Part shown: one piece after another, positions 1-9,321 of the stretch | Layout: the number at the start of each line of letters is the position of its first letter | Position numbering within the stretch: position 1 is the stretch's first letter | NCBI GenBank assembly: GCA_043392685.1 | Contig: JBHZGM010000019.1 | Direction: 5' to 3' (one strand) | Length of the DNA stretch: 64,000 bases | Origin: Metapseudomonas sp043392685 | Lineage (GTDB): Bacteria > Pseudomonadota > Gammaproteobacteria > Pseudomonadales > Pseudomonadaceae | Notes under the pieces: generated by a model | Told to the model about the DNA's origin: nothing | The model's database searches: none | Seen by the model: the letters and a program-made list of their open reading frames with translations, nothing else | Translations under genes and position numbers: made by a program

Positions 1-101
1 CCCGTTTTTTGTGCCCAATGCACAAGGTCGTCGGGGTGACCCTGTGTATCTCAGTGGAGCGGACAGCCAGGCCTATCCGCTTCCACTGGCTGATGCTCAG
101 G
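1..101. other. Window edge, no gene seen
   Basis: Short stretch downstream of the amaA stop codon. I see no convincing coding frame or strong terminator here. Confidence 0.5.
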
Positions 102-1388
102 TCAGAGGATCACTCGCAGGCACTGACCGGCGTGGTACAGCGAAAAACCAGCCTCATAGAAGCAGCTGCGCAGCCCTGCAGTTCGCAAGGTTTTCATCCG
201 GGTGAACGGAATGGGTAATGCGTCTGGATTGTCCTGCAGCAGGTAATCCGCCAGTGCCCGGCCCACCACAGTCCCGGTAGTGTTGCCTCGACCGTTGTAG
301 CCGGTCACGGCCACCACACCCGGGGCAGGCTCGAAGAACCGCATCAGGTGGTCCGGAGTGAAGTCAATGCAACCGGTCCAGTGCACTTCCCAGTCGACTT
401 TCCCCAACTGCGGGAAGTAATGCCCCTGAATGCGGTCGGCCCAACTTCGAACGAACCATTCCGGCTTGTTATCAGCCTTGCCCAGGCTGCCCAGCAGGAG
501 CCTCCCGTCAGCATCGCGGCGAATGCTGCTGAGCACGGTACGGGTGTCCCAGGAACCTTGGCCGTGGGGAAGGATGGAGTCGGCAGCTGCACCGGACAGC
601 GGTACCGAAGACACCTGGTAGTAATAACCACGGAAGAAGTTGCGCCGGACCTCTGTCCAGTCCCCCTCGGTGTAGGCCCCCGTAGAGATGACCACTTTGT
701 CGGCGGATACCGAGCCGCGCTCGGTACGGACCAGCCAACCATTGGCCTCCCGTTGCAGCTCGGTCACTGGCGAATGCTGAAAGAGCCTCCCCCCCAACCG
801 AATCACGGCCTCCGCCAATCCCTTGGTGTAGCCCATGGGGTTGATCGTGCCGGCACGCCGGTCCAGCAACGCCCCCGTGATCTTGTCCGTGCCGCAATAT
901 TCTTCGCAGCGGGAGCCAGTCAACAGCTCAACGTCCGCACCTCGCCGCTTCCACTGCTCCTCACGCGATTTCAGGTCGGCCAGGCCAGCAGCGTTATGCG
1001 CCATGTGGAGGGTGCCATCGTTGCGCGCCTGGCAGTTGATCCCGTAGCGTTTGATTGCTTCAAACACCTTCGCAGGGGCATCACCCAGCACCTTGTTCAG
1101 ACGCTTGCCGTACTTCTCGCCCAGGGTCGCTTCAACGTCATCAGGCTTGATCCAGGTACCGGCATTGACCAGACCGACGTTACGACCCGAACCGCCATGG
1201 CCAACCTCGAATGCCTCCAGCAAGCAGACCTTCTTTCCATCCTCGAGAAGGTGCAGCGCAGCTGAAAGACCGGTTATCCCGCCACCGATGACGCACACAT
1301 CAACTTTGATATGGCCCGCCAACGCACCGGCTTGAACTTGCGTGGACGTTACCTTCTCCCAGAGACACTTTTGCTGAAAACCGCTCAT
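102..1388 (-). CDS. amaA: FAD-dependent amino acid oxidase, AmaA-type (L-pipecolate oxidase)
   Basis: A 428-residue DAO-family flavoprotein. The N-terminal Rossmann motif GGGITG is at residues 35-40, followed by the usual GHGGSGRN segment and a C-terminal GYNGRGNTTGT flavin-contact segment. In Pseudomonas AmaA oxidises L-pipecolate to piperideine-6-carboxylate during D-lysine breakdown. The assignment rests on family match plus the neighbouring amaB, LysR and hglS genes, the same set as in P. putida. The ATG at 1388 is chosen because AGGAAGG lies just upstream; longer in-frame starts lack a site. It is separated from amaB by 564 bp that carry a copy of a shared upstream repeat. Confidence 0.85.
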   Translation of the reverse strand: MSGFQQKCLWEKVTSTQVQAGALAGHIKVDVCVIGGGITGLSAALHLLEDGKKVCLLEAFEVGHGGSGRNVGLVNAGTWIKPDDVEATLGEKYGKRLNKVLGDAPAKVFEAIKRYGINCQARNDGTLHMAHNAAGLADLKSREEQWKRRGADVELLTGSRCEEYCGTDKITGALLDRRAGTINPMGYTKGLAEAVIRLGGRLFQHSPVTELQREANGWLVRTERGSVSADKVVISTGAYTEGDWTEVRRNFFRGYYYQVSSVPLSGAAADSILPHGQGSWDTRTVLSSIRRDADGRLLLGSLGKADNKPEWFVRSWADRIQGHYFPQLGKVDWEVHWTGCIDFTPDHLMRFFEPAPGVVAVTGYNGRGNTTGTVVGRALADYLLQDNPDALPIPFTRMKTLRTAGLRSCFYEAGFSLYHAGQCLRVIL

Positions 1389-1952
1389 GGAGCCTTCCTC
1401 TTCAAACTTCTTTATTGATTGAGCTTCTGGCGTGCGACTTCTGCTCGCAGCCGTGACTGGATAAGCAGAAACAAATAAAAAGCCCCATGTCAGACCGACG
1501 CGGAATGCATGGGGAAGCGTGGTGCGTCGAACATCTCCCGAGCCAGACAAAGATGGTTGCGTGCCTGGCACTCACTGGTTCCAAGGGCTCCAGGCAACCT
1601 GCCAATCACGTTTCTCTCCCGCAGCCGGTGATGCGGTTCATTGTCCAGGATCAGTATTGATCCTCTGGCTTGTGCTCAACAAACGACGTTTACGCACCAC
1701 ATCATTCCCTCAAGGAATACTTCTCCGACATATCGTTTAACAGGCAAACGCGAACATTTCACGCAGGCAGATACGCCAGATGCTGGAAAAAGTCTCTGCC
1801 GTTGCTTGAACGAAGATGACATGTACCCAAGATCAGGCCGGGTGCCGTCTGTTGTTATTGAACTGGGGCCACTCGAAGCATTGGTCAGCACGCTGAGGAG
1901 AATGACGCTCCTCATGAGGACTGCCGGCGGCCTGGCCGCCGGCAGTTTCTGA
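1389..1952. other. amaA-amaB intergenic region
   Basis: A 564-bp gap between the amaB stop and the amaA start. It contains one copy of a 68-bp repeat (1651-1718) also present in front of amaB. No convincing gene is seen; in-frame openings here have no homology that I recognise. Confidence 0.6.
1651..1718 (-). promoter_or_regulatory. Copy 1 of shared upstream element, candidate LysR site
   Basis: This element matches 3489-3556 over its full length with the same internal spacing. Shared blocks include TCAGTATT, GCTCAACAAACGACG, TACGCACCAC and the palindrome ATTCC-N5-GGAAT (1704-1718). It lies about 260 bp upstream of amaA. Binding by the adjacent LysR protein is an inference. Confidence 0.6.
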
Positions 1953-3443
1953 TCAATCGAACACGATGCCCTGTGCCAGGGGCAGTTCACGGGAGTAGTT
2001 GACGGTGTTGGTCTGGCGGCGCATGTAAGCCTTCCAGGCGTCGGAGCCGGACTCGCGGCCGCCACCGGTTTCCTTCTCGCCACCAAACGCACCGCCGATC
2101 TCGGCACCGCTGGTGCCGATGTTCACGTTGGCGATGCCGCAGTCGCTGCCCGATGCACTCTGGAAGCGCTCGGCTTCACGCACGTCAGTGGTGAAGATGC
2201 AAGACGACAGACCCTGGGGAACTTCGTTGTTCAGCTTCAGCGCTTCTTCGAAATCGTCGTACGCGATGACGTAGAGGATCGGCGCGAAGGTCTCGTGGCG
2301 CACAACCGAGGTCTGGCCCGGCATCTCAACGATGGCCGGCGCGACGTAGTAGGCGTTCGGGTACTGCTCCTGCAGCCGACGCTCACCGCCGAACACGACG
2401 CCACCCTCGTCGCGCGCCCTCACCAGGGCATCCTGCATGGACTGGAACGCATGCTTGTCCATCAGCGGGCCGACCAGATTGTCTTTGCGCGGATCGCCGA
2501 TACGCACCTTGCCGTAAGCCGCTTGCACACGTGCCATCACTTCATCCTTGATGGAGCGGTGCACGATCAGACGGCGCAGGGTGGTGCAGCGCTGACCGGC
2601 AGTACCGACGGCGGCAAACAGGATGCCGCGCACGGCCAGATCGAGGTCGGCGCTGGGGGTGAGGATCATGGCGTTGTTGCCGCCCAGCTCCAGGATGCTT
2701 CGGCCGAAGCGGGCAGCCACGCGGGGACCTACCTCGCGGCCCATGCGGGTGCTGCCGGTGGCGCTGATCAGCGGTACGCGCGGATCGTCCACCAGTACTT
2801 CGCCGGCGTCGCGCCCACCAACAATCAGTTGGCTCAGTCCTTCCGGAGCCTCGCCGAACTGCTTCAGCGCCTCTTCGAACAGCGCCTGACAAGCAAGGGC
2901 GGTGAGCGGGGTTTTCTCGGACGGTTTCCAGATCACCGAGTTGCCGCAGACCAGCGCCAGGCTGGTGTTCCAGGCCCACACCGCGACGGGGAAGTTGAAG
3001 GCGCTGATAACACCGACCACGCCCAGCGGGTGCCAGGTTTCACGCATGTGGTGACCAGGGCGCTCAGAAGCGATGGTCAGGCCGTAGAGCTGGCGCGACA
3101 GGCCGACGGCGAAGTCGCAAATGTCGATCATTTCCTGCACTTCACCCAGGCCTTCCTGAGTGATCTTGCCGGCTTCGATGGAGACCAGCTCGCCCAGCGT
3201 GGCCTTGTTCTTGCGCAGCACTTCGCCGAACAGGCGGACCAACTCACCACGACGCGGCGCCGGCACATCGCGCCAGGCCAGGAAGGCTTTGTGGGCAACA
3301 TCGATCTTGCCGCGAACAGCTTCCGGACCTTCCAGCGTCACTTGACCGATCTGGCTACCGTCGATGGGGGTGTATACGGCATGGTTGCCCCCCTGGTATG
3401 CACTGGCGCTGACACCAAGGCTCTTGAGCAGCTCGTCAACCAT
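1953..3443 (-). CDS. amaB: Piperideine-6-carboxylate / 2-aminoadipate semialdehyde dehydrogenase
   Basis: A 496-residue NAD(P)-dependent aldehyde dehydrogenase of the ALDH7 (antiquitin) type. Visible catalytic features are Asn150 in SAFNFPVAVW, Glu252 in LELGGNN and the nucleophile Cys286 in AGQRCTTLRR. AmaB oxidises 2-aminoadipate 6-semialdehyde to 2-aminoadipate, the step after AmaA. The start at 3443 is preceded by AGGAG at good spacing; an upstream in-frame ATG at 3479 has none. It is divergent from the LysR gene, with the second 68-bp repeat copy between them. Confidence 0.9.
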   Translation of the reverse strand: MVDELLKSLGVSASAYQGGNHAVYTPIDGSQIGQVTLEGPEAVRGKIDVAHKAFLAWRDVPAPRRGELVRLFGEVLRKNKATLGELVSIEAGKITQEGLGEVQEMIDICDFAVGLSRQLYGLTIASERPGHHMRETWHPLGVVGVISAFNFPVAVWAWNTSLALVCGNSVIWKPSEKTPLTALACQALFEEALKQFGEAPEGLSQLIVGGRDAGEVLVDDPRVPLISATGSTRMGREVGPRVAARFGRSILELGGNNAMILTPSADLDLAVRGILFAAVGTAGQRCTTLRRLIVHRSIKDEVMARVQAAYGKVRIGDPRKDNLVGPLMDKHAFQSMQDALVRARDEGGVVFGGERRLQEQYPNAYYVAPAIVEMPGQTSVVRHETFAPILYVIAYDDFEEALKLNNEVPQGLSSCIFTTDVREAERFQSASGSDCGIANVNIGTSGAEIGGAFGGEKETGGGRESGSDAWKAYMRRQTNTVNYSRELPLAQGIVFD

Positions 3444-3488
3444 GTTTTTCTCCTGCGTCTGGTAAGTGGTTGAAATCATTGACGGGGG

Positions 3489-3556
3489 TCAGTATTAATC
3501 CGCGAACATGGGCTCAACAAACGACGATTACGCACCACGTCATTCCCCCACGGAAT
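3489..3556. promoter_or_regulatory. Copy 2 of shared upstream element in amaB-lysR divergent promoter region
   Basis: Second copy of the element at 1651-1718, with the palindrome ATTCC-N5-GGAAT at 3542-3556. It sits 46-113 bp upstream of amaB and ends 31 bp before the LysR start, a typical place for an autoregulated LysR operator. Confidence 0.65.
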
Positions 3557-3587
3557 CAAGTTCACAACTTTTCCAGACGAGACTTTC

Positions 3588-4484
3588 ATGTCCAAACTAT
3601 TGCTCCCCACGATGACTGCCCTGCAATGCTTCGAATCCGCGGCCAGGCACCTGAGCTTCACCCGAGCTGCGCAGGAGTTGCATTTGACGCAGAGCGCAGT
3701 GAGCAAGCAGGTAGCGCAGCTCGAAGAAATGCTGCGGCACCCACTCTTCCATCGAGTGAGACGCCGACTGCAGCTGGCTCCGGCGGGGGAGCTCTACCTT
3801 ACGGAGGTGCAAAAGATCCTCACCCAGGTGGACATATCCAGCCGGTACATCCTTTCCTACGGCGGTGAAACCGAAGTGCTCAGGGTTGCGACTCAGCCGA
3901 CCTTTGGTGCCCGCTGGCTGATCCCGAACCTGAAAGGCTTTTCAAAACGCCACCCCAACATCCATCTCGACATCAAGAATGAGCTGGAGCCGTTCGACCT
4001 GGTGCAGGCAAAGGCGGACGTGGCCTTCTTCTACGGCCAGGGCTCCTGGCCCGGCGCAACCTGCATCGAGCTGTTCGGGGAAGATGTGGTCCCGGTGTGT
4101 GTTCCAGACATTCTCCCGGAGGAGCCTTTCACCAGTGCGGGCGACCTGGCCAATCTCGTGCTGCTCCAATGCACTTCGAGACCGGAGGCCTGGCACGAGT
4201 GGTTCGAGGAGCAGGGAATCAGTACCGAGCACAGCTATCACGGTCCGCGCTTCGATACGTTCTACATGTGCATCCGCGCGGCCCAGTCAGGGTGCGGGGT
4301 CGCGCTGGTACCTCGCTTCCTCGTGCAGGACGAACTTGAGGAATCCAAGCTGGTAATCCCGTGGAAGCACGACAAACCAAGCCAGGGGTCCCATTTCATC
4401 GCCTTTGCCGAACAGGCTGGAGACATACCCAAGGTGAGGAGCTTCGTCGACTGGGTCCTCGAAAAGGTAAACGGGAAGAACTGA
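3588..4484 (+). CDS. LysR-family transcriptional regulator (GcvA-like)
   Basis: A 298-residue LysR protein. The winged HTH covers about residues 1-65 (FTRAAQELHLTQSAVSKQVAQ), followed by the effector-binding domain. The order AmaA, AmaB, LysR matches the lysine catabolic cluster of P. putida (PP_5257-5259), so this protein probably controls the divergent amaB and nearby operons in response to a pathway intermediate. It points away from amaB across a short intergenic region with a repeated palindromic element. The effector cannot be read from the sequence. Confidence 0.9.
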   Translation: MSKLLLPTMTALQCFESAARHLSFTRAAQELHLTQSAVSKQVAQLEEMLRHPLFHRVRRRLQLAPAGELYLTEVQKILTQVDISSRYILSYGGETEVLRVATQPTFGARWLIPNLKGFSKRHPNIHLDIKNELEPFDLVQAKADVAFFYGQGSWPGATCIELFGEDVVPVCVPDILPEEPFTSAGDLANLVLLQCTSRPEAWHEWFEEQGISTEHSYHGPRFDTFYMCIRAAQSGCGVALVPRFLVQDELEESKLVIPWKHDKPSQGSHFIAFAEQAGDIPKVRSFVDWVLEKVNGKN

Positions 4485-4727
4485 TGAAATTGCTGAGGTC
4501 CTGAATTTATGGAATGAAGGCCTTATTTTTTTTCGCTTGTGACACTTCAGCGTTCCTCGCTTTGATAAAGGGAAATCCCGATTAAAAGAGGAACGCTCCA
4601 TGTCATTTCATGCCCTTGTCATGCTTGTAACTGGAGAAGCAGAAAACTCTGCTTCCCAGGCTGAACGCACCCGCAACGCGACTCTCGACCTGCGCGCATG
4701 CACCGCCACTCTCATGGCAGGTCGTGT

Positions 4728-5978
4728 ATGAACCAGTCGCATATCAGCGCTTCGATTTCCATCGTCCACCCCCTCACCCTGTCCCATGGGCAGAATGCCC
4801 AGGTCTGGGACACCGAAGGTAACGCCTACATCGATTTCGTCGGCGGCATCGGCGTACTGAACCTTGGACACTGCAATCCCGGGGTAGTCGCCGCCATCAC
4901 CGAGCAGGCCCAGCGTCTGACCCACTCTGCCTTCAACGCCGTCCCTCACCGGGGCTACCGCGATCTGATGAAGGCCCTGGCGGAGTTCATTCCGGTCAGC
5001 TATCCGCTGGCAGGCATGCTTACCAACAGTGGTGCAGAAGCCGCGGAAAACGCGTTGAAAATAGTGCGTGCCGCAACCGGACGTACGACGGTGATTGCCT
5101 TCGACGGCGGTTTCCACGGCCGCACCTTGGCGACCCTCAACCTCAACGGCAAGGTCGCCCCTTACAAGGAGCGCGTGGGCTCTCTGCCCGGTCCGGTCTA
5201 TCACGTCCCCTACCCCAGCCCGGACACCGGGGTTACTGCCGAAGACGCCTTCAAGGCCATCGAGCGCCTGTTCAGCGTCGAAGTCGACATCAGCGAAGTC
5301 GCCTGTTTCATCTTCGAACCGGTACAAGGCGAAGGCGGCTTCCTGGCCATGGACCCGGACTTTGTCCAGGGCCTGCGCAAGTTCTGCGACGCCAACGGCA
5401 TCTTCCTGATCGTCGACGAAATCCAGTCGGGCTTCGGCCGCACTGGACAGCGCTTCGCGTTCTCCCGCCTGGGCATCGAGCCGGACCTTTTGCTGCTCGG
5501 CAAAAGCATCGCCGGGGGCCTGCCCCTGGGGGCTGTAGTGGGACGCGAGACGCTGATGAACGCCCTGCCGAAAGGAGGCCTGGGCGGCACGTACTCCGGT
5601 AATCCGCTGGCCTGCACAGCCGCCCTCGCCAGTCTGAAGCAGATGACTGACGCCAATCTCGCTAACTGGGGCGAAGCCCAAGAGCAGGCCATCCTTCGCC
5701 GTTACCAGAGCTGGCTCCAACGCGCAATTTCCCCCTGCCTGGGACGCCTGACCGGTACCGGTGCCATGCGCGGTATCGAACTGGTCACGCCGGAGGGCAA
5801 GCCAGGGACCCGGCAACTGGCCGAGCTCCTTGAAGCGGCACGCAACAAAGGTCTGCTGCTGATGCCAAGCGGCAAGCACCGCCATGTGGTGCGACTGCTA
5901 GCCCCCCTGACCATCGAACCTGAATTGTTCGAAAGGGGCCTGGACATTTTCGAAGAGTGCCTGGCAGGTATCCGCTGA
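4728..5978 (+). CDS. Class III PLP aminotransferase, probable 2-aminoadipate transaminase
   Basis: A 416-residue fold-type I PLP enzyme of the GabT/ornithine transaminase group. PLP contacts are visible: NSGAEAAENA (100-109), Asp230 in IVDEIQSGFGRTG and the Schiff-base Lys259 in LLLLGKSIAGG. Its position between the ama genes and the 2-hydroxyglutarate enzymes suggests it converts 2-aminoadipate to 2-oxoadipate, like P. putida PP_4108. GABA or another omega-amino acid remains possible. The start is taken at 4728, the last of several nearby ATGs. A GGAATGA half of the repeated ama element lies upstream at 4511-4517. The stop is 4 bp before the next gene. Confidence 0.8.
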   Translation: MNQSHISASISIVHPLTLSHGQNAQVWDTEGNAYIDFVGGIGVLNLGHCNPGVVAAITEQAQRLTHSAFNAVPHRGYRDLMKALAEFIPVSYPLAGMLTNSGAEAAENALKIVRAATGRTTVIAFDGGFHGRTLATLNLNGKVAPYKERVGSLPGPVYHVPYPSPDTGVTAEDAFKAIERLFSVEVDISEVACFIFEPVQGEGGFLAMDPDFVQGLRKFCDANGIFLIVDEIQSGFGRTGQRFAFSRLGIEPDLLLLGKSIAGGLPLGAVVGRETLMNALPKGGLGGTYSGNPLACTAALASLKQMTDANLANWGEAQEQAILRRYQSWLQRAISPCLGRLTGTGAMRGIELVTPEGKPGTRQLAELLEAARNKGLLLMPSGKHRHVVRLLAPLTIEPELFERGLDIFEECLAGIR

Positions 5979-5982
5979 AGTC

Positions 5983-8900
5983 ATGATCGCCCGAATCGCA
6001 ACACCGGTAGAGCTCACAAGGCTCTACCGCTCCTTCCTGGAGTCGCTGAAAGGCTGTGGTTTCCAGGGAGAAATTTCTCCCGACCATGGCAACCGAACCG
6101 TGCTGGCGACCGACAACTCGATCTACCAGCGCCTGCCACAAGCGGCGCTGTTTCCGCGTCACGCGGAAGACGTTCAGCGCATCGCCACTCTGGCCGCCGA
6201 ACCGAGGTACAGAGAAATCGTCCTTACGCCTCGCGGAGGGGGCACCGGCACCAATGGCCAGTCCCTGACAAACGGTCTGGTGGTCGATCTCTCGCGACAC
6301 ATGAACGGCATCCTCGAAATCAACGTCGAGGAACGCTGGGTGCGGGTACAGGCCGGCGTGGTGAAGGACCAGCTCAATGCTGCCCTGAAGCCCCACGGTC
6401 TGTTCTTCGCGCCGGAACTGTCCACCTCCAACCGCGCCACCATCGGCGGCATGATCAACACCGATGCCAGTGGCCAAGGCAGCTGCACCTATGGCAAGAC
6501 CCGCGACCACGTCCTCGCCCTGAGCAGCATCCTGCTCGGTGGCGAGCGGCTGCAGACAGGTCCGGTTGCAGAAACGGAATTGAATGAGCACATGGCTCGC
6601 CAGAGTCGGGTCGGCGAGATTTATCGGGCCGTTCTGGATGTTCAGCGCAAGCACGCCGAACTGATCGAAAGCAGCTTTCCGAAACTCAACCGCTGCCTGA
6701 CCGGATATGACCTTGCGCATATCCGAGACGCGGACGGCCAGGTCAATCTCAACAACATCCTCTGCGGTTCGGAAGGTTCTCTCGGCTTCATTGTCGAAGC
6801 GAAGCTCAACGTGCTGCCCATCCCGCAGCACGCGGTGCTGGTCAACGTTTCCTATGCCAGCTTCATGGAGGCCTTGCGTGATGCCCAGGCGCTGATGGCG
6901 ATGGCACCGCTTTCCATCGAAACCGTGGATTCAAAAGTGCTGGGCCTGGCCATGCAGGACATTGTCTGGCACGACGTTGCCGACTACTTCCCGGCCGACC
7001 CGGTTACTCCCACTCTGGGCATCAACTTGGTCGAATTCAGTGGCGATGACCTGGAGGCCCTGGACGCCAGGGTCGAGTCCTTCATCAGGCATCTGAAGCA
7101 AGACTCCAGCGTCAGAAGGATTGGGCACACCGTCGCCCGTGGCGCTGCGGCGGTATCGCGGGTCTATGCCATGCGCAAACGCGCCGTGGGATTGCTGGGT
7201 AACGTGCAAGGCGAGGTTCGACCGCAGCCGTTCGTGGAAGACACAGCCGTCCCGCCTGAGTCCCTCGCGGATTTCATCGCTGAATTCCGTGCCCTGCTGG
7301 ACGGTTTCAACCTGCAGTACGGCATGTTTGGCCATGTGGATGCCGGTGTGCTGCATGTGCGCCCCGCCCTCGACATGAAGGACCCGGCCCAGACGGCCCT
7401 GGTGCGCCCCATCACCGACGCTGTCGCCCAACTGACCCACAAGTACGGCGGCCTCCTCTGGGGCGAGCATGGCAAAGGGGTTCGATCAGAGTATGCGCCG
7501 AAGTTCTTTGGTGAGCTTTACCCAGCACTGCAGGCGATAAAGTCCGCCTTCGACCCCTTCAATCAACTAAACCCCGGCAAGATCGCCACCCCGCTGAACT
7601 CGCCCGATAAGCTGCTGAAGATCGACGAAGTCACGATACGTGGGGATCTGGATCGTCAGATCGACGAGCGAATCTGGAACAGCTACGAGTCTGCGGTTCA
7701 CTGCAACGGTAACGGTGCCTGCTACAACTACGACCCGGCCGATGCGATGTGCCCCTCGTGGAAGGCGACCCGCGATCGCACCCAGTCGCCCAAGGGACGA
7801 GCATCGCTGATCCGGGAATGGCTTCGCCTGCAGGGGCAGTCTGGCGTCGACGTGCTGCAGGCGGCCAACGACATTCGCAGCGCCTCTCCCCTCCACGGAC
7901 TGCTGGCCAAGGTCAGGAACACTCTGGACAAACGCCGGGGCGGACAGGACTTTTCCCACGATGTATTCGAAGCCATGTCCGGCTGCCTGGCGTGCAAGTC
8001 CTGCGCCGGCCAGTGCCCCATCAAGGTCAATGTTCCCGAGTTCCGTTCGCGCTTCCTGGAGCTTTATCACAGCCGCTATCTGCGCCCGCTCAAGGACTAC
8101 CTGATCGGTTCGCTGGAGTTCAGCATCCCGTACTTCGCGAAGATTCCCTCGGTGTACAACAGCCTGATGGGGCTGGCGGTGATGAAATGGTTCCTGAAGA
8201 ACCATGCCGGAATGGTCGACAGCCCCCTGCTCAGCCGCATTGACCTGGAACCTGTGCTGAGGCGCTGGAAGGTTGAAACTGCAAGCCCGGAAAGGCTCCG
8301 GAATCTATCGGAACACGAGCGCGCCCGCAGTGTTGTCCTGGTGCAGGATGCGTTCACCCGCTATTTCGAAACCGAGGTATTGGCCGATCTGATCGAGGTC
8401 TTTTCACGCCTGGGCTTCAAGGTCCTGCTTGCACCCTACAGGCCGAACGGAAAGCCACTGCACGTGCTCGGTTTCCTCGGAGCTTTCGACAAAGCGGCTC
8501 GCAAGAACGCAGCCATGCTCAATGAATTGGGCGCCAATGGCGTGAAGCTTGTTGGCCTGGACCCGGCCATGACCCTGGTATATCGCCAGGAGTACCGTAA
8601 ACTTCTCGGCGACGAAGCGCCGGAGGTTTTACTGCCTCAGGAATGGCTGATGCAGGTACTGGAGCAGTCCGACGTCGCCACCACTTCCTCGGACGATTAC
8701 TACCTGTTGGGTCATTGCACCGAGAAAACCAACGCGCCAGCAGCAACGGCGCTGTGGCCAGAGGTTTTCAGGCGGCTTGGCCTGAATCTCAGGATGGTGC
8801 CCGTGGGGTGCTGCGGCATGTCCGGCACCTATGGCCACGAGACGATCAACCGGGCGATGTCCGAGAAAATCTACGACCTCTCCTGGCGTCGGATCATCGA

Positions 8901-9027
8901 TACGCAGGGCAAAGACAATCGCCTGCTCGCCAATGGTTACTCATGTCGTAGCCAGGCCAGTCGCCTCAGCGAGGTGAATCTGAGTCACCCTCTCCAGGCG
9001 CTGAAACGACACCTGGCTACCTCCTGA
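5983..9027 (+). CDS. ydiJ: FAD/Fe-S D-2-hydroxyglutarate dehydrogenase, YdiJ type
   Basis: A 1014-residue fusion. The N-terminal PCMH-type FAD domain has the loop PRGGGTGTNGQS near residues 83-94. The C-terminal FAD-oxidase domain has HVDAGVLHVRP. Next come two Fe-S cysteine clusters (one with CLACKSCAGQCP from residue 668) and a C-terminal CCG domain (VGCCGMSG near 943). YdiJ-type enzymes oxidise D-2-hydroxyglutarate to 2-oxoglutarate and feed electrons to the respiratory chain. It starts 4 bp after the aminotransferase and precedes hglS, whose product is D-2-hydroxyglutarate, so pathway and context agree. Confidence 0.88.
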   Translation: MIARIATPVELTRLYRSFLESLKGCGFQGEISPDHGNRTVLATDNSIYQRLPQAALFPRHAEDVQRIATLAAEPRYREIVLTPRGGGTGTNGQSLTNGLVVDLSRHMNGILEINVEERWVRVQAGVVKDQLNAALKPHGLFFAPELSTSNRATIGGMINTDASGQGSCTYGKTRDHVLALSSILLGGERLQTGPVAETELNEHMARQSRVGEIYRAVLDVQRKHAELIESSFPKLNRCLTGYDLAHIRDADGQVNLNNILCGSEGSLGFIVEAKLNVLPIPQHAVLVNVSYASFMEALRDAQALMAMAPLSIETVDSKVLGLAMQDIVWHDVADYFPADPVTPTLGINLVEFSGDDLEALDARVESFIRHLKQDSSVRRIGHTVARGAAAVSRVYAMRKRAVGLLGNVQGEVRPQPFVEDTAVPPESLADFIAEFRALLDGFNLQYGMFGHVDAGVLHVRPALDMKDPAQTALVRPITDAVAQLTHKYGGLLWGEHGKGVRSEYAPKFFGELYPALQAIKSAFDPFNQLNPGKIATPLNSPDKLLKIDEVTIRGDLDRQIDERIWNSYESAVHCNGNGACYNYDPADAMCPSWKATRDRTQSPKGRASLIREWLRLQGQSGVDVLQAANDIRSASPLHGLLAKVRNTLDKRRGGQDFSHDVFEAMSGCLACKSCAGQCPIKVNVPEFRSRFLELYHSRYLRPLKDYLIGSLEFSIPYFAKIPSVYNSLMGLAVMKWFLKNHAGMVDSPLLSRIDLEPVLRRWKVETASPERLRNLSEHERARSVVLVQDAFTRYFETEVLADLIEVFSRLGFKVLLAPYRPNGKPLHVLGFLGAFDKAARKNAAMLNELGANGVKLVGLDPAMTLVYRQEYRKLLGDEAPEVLLPQEWLMQVLEQSDVATTSSDDYYLLGHCTEKTNAPAATALWPEVFRRLGLNLRMVPVGCCGMSGTYGHETINRAMSEKIYDLSWRRIIDTQGKDNRLLANGYSCRSQASRLSEVNLSHPLQALKRHLATS

Positions 9028-9321
9028 AGCCAACCAGTTCATAGCCTTGCTCTGGGCCTCCGGAAAACTTGCCAGGGGCCTTTTTTTGCGTGCGCGAAAG
9101 CTCGGGTGAGTGGCAGCAGATCGAAGCCCGGTGTTCATGAACAAGCGTCAGGACCTGGCCCCATTTCAAAACCACAGGAGCAAATCATTCCCTGGAAGAA
9201 TGAAGTACTGAGGAGATGTCGTTTGTAGGGGGTGCTCAAGCTGAGCAGAATCCAGACCATGCCACCGACGCTTTCGCTCGGTTAGCAGTCCCATAAAAAG
9301 CGTCCAGGAGACTTGTAGATC
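9028..9321. other. ydiJ-hglS intergenic region
   Basis: 294 bp without a gene. A run of seven T preceded by GGGGCC at about 9077-9090 may be a weak terminator. ATCATTCC near 9185 resembles half of the element repeated before amaA and amaB, so hglS may have its own regulated promoter. Confidence 0.45.

Noticed and set aside
348..1265. Long plus-strand frame opposite amaA
   Set aside because: Antisense shadow in GC-rich sequence; no domain pattern, and amaA fits perfectly on the other strand.
4608..5885. 425-aa minus-strand frame over the aminotransferase
   Set aside because: The plus-strand aminotransferase carries all catalytic motifs; the antisense frame has low-complexity composition.
5785..6831. 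348-aa minus-strand frame across two genes
   Set aside because: It spans the junction of two well-supported genes and shows no protein family features.
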